DNA of 64,000 bases from an uncultured Lachnospiraceae bacterium (GTDB lineage: Bacteria > Bacillota > Clostridia > Lachnospirales > Lachnospiraceae): contig CAKRCW010000010.1 in NCBI GenBank assembly GCA_934309145.1, forward strand, positions 41,300-105,299, read 5' to 3'. Both the position numbers and the translations under genes were made by a program. The notes beneath the pieces were generated by a model. It was not told the origin of the DNA. It saw nothing but the letters and a program-made list of their open reading frames with translations, and did not search any database. Positions 61,668 through 64,000 of this stretch are shown piece by piece; the first letter of the stretch is position 1, and each line of letters opens with the position of its first letter.

Positions 61668-61949
61668 ATGGTAGATATGAAAATACGAGATGAGGAACTT
61701 AGTTCATATGCGTTACAGTTAAGCAGCCTTGGTGCGAGTATTGAAGGCAGAATAAACGATTTAAAGACACAACTGGAATATGTGTGTAATGAGGGGGCAA
61801 CAAGTGGTTCGTTTCATGATAACCTATTGCTTTTTATAGAGGTTTTATCATCTATATCAAGTAAGCTTGAGGAACAAACGACTGCAATAAAAGCAAGTGT
61901 AGAGAGTTATTTATATAATATAGATGGTTTAGATGGACAGTTCTACTAA
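61668..61949 (+). CDS. WXG100-size helical protein, right cassette
   Basis: A 93-aa helical hairpin (ELSSYALQLSSLGASIEGRI; turn with CNEGATSGSFHDNLLLF). There is no Trp in the turn. ATG 61668 follows AGGAGG by ten bases; an in-frame GTG at 61647 overlaps the preceding gene and is less likely. Confidence 0.7.
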   Translation: MVDMKIRDEELSSYALQLSSLGASIEGRINDLKTQLEYVCNEGATSGSFHDNLLLFIEVLSSISSKLEEQTTAIKASVESYLYNIDGLDGQFY

Positions 61950-61959
61950 GGAGGTTATT

Positions 61960-62247
61960 ATGGGAGATAATACAACAAGTGTAGATTATTCAGTACTAGA
62001 TTCAGCAATGATAAATATTCAGAGTATTTTAAATGATACATATGTATCTGTAACATTAGGCAGGTTGAAGGCTGAGTTTGAATATAGTCAGAGTGATTAT
62101 GTTAGTATGCTATGTGAGCTTACTGACAATATGGAGAGTATAAATGGCATTGTAAACGATTTATTGTTGAAATCAAAATATATGTTACAGATGGCAAAGA
62201 AAATATATTCGGATGCAGATGTAAATATGGCGAATTCTATAAAATAG
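61960..62247 (+). CDS. WXG100-size helical protein, right cassette
   Basis: A 95-aa protein of two helices with a turn near residue 40 (LGRLKAEFEYSQSDYVSML) and no WXG. The start at 61960 after AAGGAGG is preferred to an in-frame ATG nine codons earlier, which overlaps the previous gene. It probably pairs with that gene's product. Confidence 0.7.
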   Translation: MGDNTTSVDYSVLDSAMINIQSILNDTYVSVTLGRLKAEFEYSQSDYVSMLCELTDNMESINGIVNDLLLKSKYMLQMAKKIYSDADVNMANSIK

Positions 62248-62261
62248 ACGGGAGGTAATAT

Positions 62262-63935
62262 ATGGATAGAGATTATTCTATGGAAACTGAAAGAGAATTA
62301 TGCTTTTGTACGGGGCAAGTGAACAACATTGATGTAGAACTTGCACTTGTGTATACAAGTACATATGTAAATGATCAGGAATATACAGTTTTTGATTATA
62401 GATTGAGTAATCAATTGGCTGAATATAAATATGTGGGAAGTCTTATCGCCACATGTTTTTGTAATGTAAGACAATATGATAGTTTATATACAATTGCAGC
62501 AGGGAATAGTATGATTGTATCATTGGAGAATTATAAGAATGAGCTTCAAAGTATATGCGATTGTCTTAGTGTACCTAATATTGGATGTACAGCAGCGGAT
62601 ATTAATTATAATCTTGGAAGATATGGAGATTCATTGTTATATAACAGTATATTTGATGATGGTGGAAGGTATGCATCAGTAGTTGCCGCTAACGGGTTTA
62701 ATGAGATGATTTTAAATTCTGACAGTGCAAGTGCCGCAGAGTATTTATATAATAGGATTATTATTGTAAATTCTGATGGAAATGTGGATTATGACATGGA
62801 TGTCTTATTGGAGGTTATGTCAAGGCCGGCAGCGAATATAACTGAGGCCGAGTATGCTGCTATTGCTATGGCATATTTGTATATGGATGATAAGGATATG
62901 ACGGAGTTTGTAAAGGCGTGTATGGTGGAGAGTGAAAAATGTATAGGAGATTATAAAGTATGGGAACCAGATGCATTAAAGTGTAGTAATATAAGTGCTG
63001 GGATTTATGAAATAGAACAATCTACTCTTTATATAGCTTATTCGGCAGAACAAATTTTTTTGCAGAATAGAACTTCAGCTAATCAAGAGATTGCAGATCA
63101 ATTACTTAGCTTGCGACGTTCTTTTTCTCAAAAAAATGTGCTGTTTCAGTCGTTAAATAATATTAGTCCTATACTTGGTGGAGAAGATGATAGCTTTCCG
63201 GATATAAAGATACAGGCAGTAAATCAAGATGACAATAAGACTGATTATTCAGTAGATTATAAGACATTAAGTGGAAAGATAGAGTTAAATAATTCTACAG
63301 GCATTGGATATGGAAACATCTATGTAAAATCATGTGTAAGCGGTAAAGAAGAGGTAGAAAGTGCAGTTAATAGTGCTAGAGATACATTTAATAATACATT
63401 TTGCGAAGGTTTTGATACGGATGGTCTGGCATCGGTGGAAGATTATTGCAATTTTCAATTAAGTCATATAAAGGAATTTGTTGGTTCAATGTGTAAAAAT
63501 ACTATACTGGGATCGGTTATAGATAAAGTTAACATTGATGCTCAGTCCAAGCAAGCTTTGGGATTGATAGGGGATATATTAGAATATGTTCCTAATTTAA
63601 TAGATGATTATAATCAAGGAGTAGAAAATGCTCAAATAATTGAACAACAAATTACCAATATACAAAATTGCTTAACATACGAGACGTTTGGATGTGAATT
63701 TATCTGGGTTACATATGATTCAATAGTGGAGCAAAATACTACATCATATGTAACGGTAGGTGCATATACGTTGGATTCGATATATGCATTTAATGAAATA
63801 TATCCAGACCAAGCAACGACAACGGAAGAACTGCTAAATGACATAGATAGTCTGACTGCTAAAATAACAAAGATTATAAAAGATGGTAGGGGGGAAGGGT
63901 TAACAGAGGTTTCACGTGCAGGGGGTAGATATTAA
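62262..63935 (+). CDS. Candidate large T7SS substrate, right cassette, 557 aa
   Basis: I do not recognise the family. The N-terminal 120 residues are beta-rich (VELALVYTSTYVNDQEYTVF), unlike a classic LXG helix bundle. The middle (130-330) is mainly helical, and the last 200 residues combine a helical region (CVSGKEEVESAVNSARDTFN) and strands, ending in a Gly/Arg tail (GRGEGLTEVSRAGGRY). There is no signal peptide, TM helix or known active site. It occupies the position of the left-cassette effector and is followed by an exported protein, so it is a candidate toxin or surface-delivered protein. GGGAGG precedes the ATG. Confidence 0.6.
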   Translation: MDRDYSMETERELCFCTGQVNNIDVELALVYTSTYVNDQEYTVFDYRLSNQLAEYKYVGSLIATCFCNVRQYDSLYTIAAGNSMIVSLENYKNELQSICDCLSVPNIGCTAADINYNLGRYGDSLLYNSIFDDGGRYASVVAANGFNEMILNSDSASAAEYLYNRIIIVNSDGNVDYDMDVLLEVMSRPAANITEAEYAAIAMAYLYMDDKDMTEFVKACMVESEKCIGDYKVWEPDALKCSNISAGIYEIEQSTLYIAYSAEQIFLQNRTSANQEIADQLLSLRRSFSQKNVLFQSLNNISPILGGEDDSFPDIKIQAVNQDDNKTDYSVDYKTLSGKIELNNSTGIGYGNIYVKSCVSGKEEVESAVNSARDTFNNTFCEGFDTDGLASVEDYCNFQLSHIKEFVGSMCKNTILGSVIDKVNIDAQSKQALGLIGDILEYVPNLIDDYNQGVENAQIIEQQITNIQNCLTYETFGCEFIWVTYDSIVEQNTTSYVTVGAYTLDSIYAFNEIYPDQATTTEELLNDIDSLTAKITKIIKDGRGEGLTEVSRAGGRY

Positions 63936-64000
63936 TGAAAAAAAAGAAAATAGCGAAGATTATAACATTTTTTGTTCTAAGTATAGCTTTGGTAACAGCA
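63935..64000 (+). CDS. Start of an exported protein, cut by the window end
   Basis: An ATG overlaps the preceding stop (TAATG). The 22 visible residues (KKKKIAKIITFFVLSIALVT) form a signal peptide or membrane anchor. By analogy with the left cassette, this could be an immunity protein, but too little is visible to say. Confidence 0.7.
   Translation, partial: MKKKKIAKIITFFVLSIALVTA

Noticed and set aside
1..64000. tRNA, rRNA or insertion-sequence transposase genes
   Set aside because: None were recognised in the sequence; short or unusual tRNAs cannot be excluded without a dedicated scan.

Overview
The window looks like chromosome from a low-GC, strictly anaerobic gut Firmicute of the family Lachnospiraceae. 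The evidence is the A+T-rich DNA with AGGAGG-type ribosome sites, an archaeal/eukaryotic-type ProRS, a eukaryotic-type HisA, a CotS-like kinase-fold protein, a GH9 cellulase lipoprotein and YfhO/DUF2142 glycan proteins. A Lachnospira/[Eubacterium] eligens-like species would fit, but the genus is inferred from gene style and not proven. Strand use is almost entirely plus. No rRNA, tRNA or CRISPR array was seen.

Layout. 1-1.4 kb: the end of a 23S rRNA uracil-C5 methyltransferase. 1.4-5.6 kb: accessory DNA with an AbiE (type IV toxin-antitoxin) pair whose 5' region carries a duplicated inverted-repeat motif, between remnants of XRE regulators, an unrecognised accessory protein and a YhcG/DUF1016 nuclease. 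5.6-9.6 kb: a membrane-bound LuxR-type regulator and a repeat-containing, sortase-type surface protein. 9.7-10.6 kb: decayed alpha/beta hydrolase and RhuM genes. 10.7-17.8 kb: an HD-domain protein, a yybP-ykoY (Mn2+) riboswitch with its terminator upstream of a P-type ATPase that is therefore probably a Mn2+ exporter, and a YhaO/YhaN (SbcDC-like) pair. 18.3-24.5 kb: surface-glycan genes (two double-domain GT2 enzymes and a DUF2142 protein). 24.5-37.6 kb: a CbxX/SpoVK AAA ATPase, orphan HisA, GH9 lipoprotein, GtrA-YfhO fusion, orphan hybrid histidine kinase, a zinc-ribbon membrane protein and a DUF885 lipoprotein. 37.9-46.6 kb: housekeeping genes (MerR, RluA, ProRS, CCA enzyme, CotS-like, PEGA lipoprotein, phosphoglucomutase).

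46.7 kb to the window end is a type VII secretion (T7SSb-like) island. EssC (56,753-61,240), a YukD/EsaB ubiquitin-like protein, a MinD-like ATPase, two FHA-containing proteins (one with a degenerate trypsin-like exported domain, one with a soluble DUF6382/EssB-like domain) and a WXG100-like pair form the machinery. On each side is an effector cassette of the same plan: three small helical proteins, then a larger candidate effector, then exported candidate immunity proteins. The left cassette carries four tandem immunity paralogues with a 681-bp period; the last two are nearly identical except for a clustered ten-residue patch.

Three intergenic copies of a roughly 85-nt conserved structured core (18.0, 35.6 and 38.5 kb; one inverted) are each enclosed in long inverted arms whose sequences are unique to that copy. 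I know of no described family that matches. This and the T7SS island are the most novel-looking items here.
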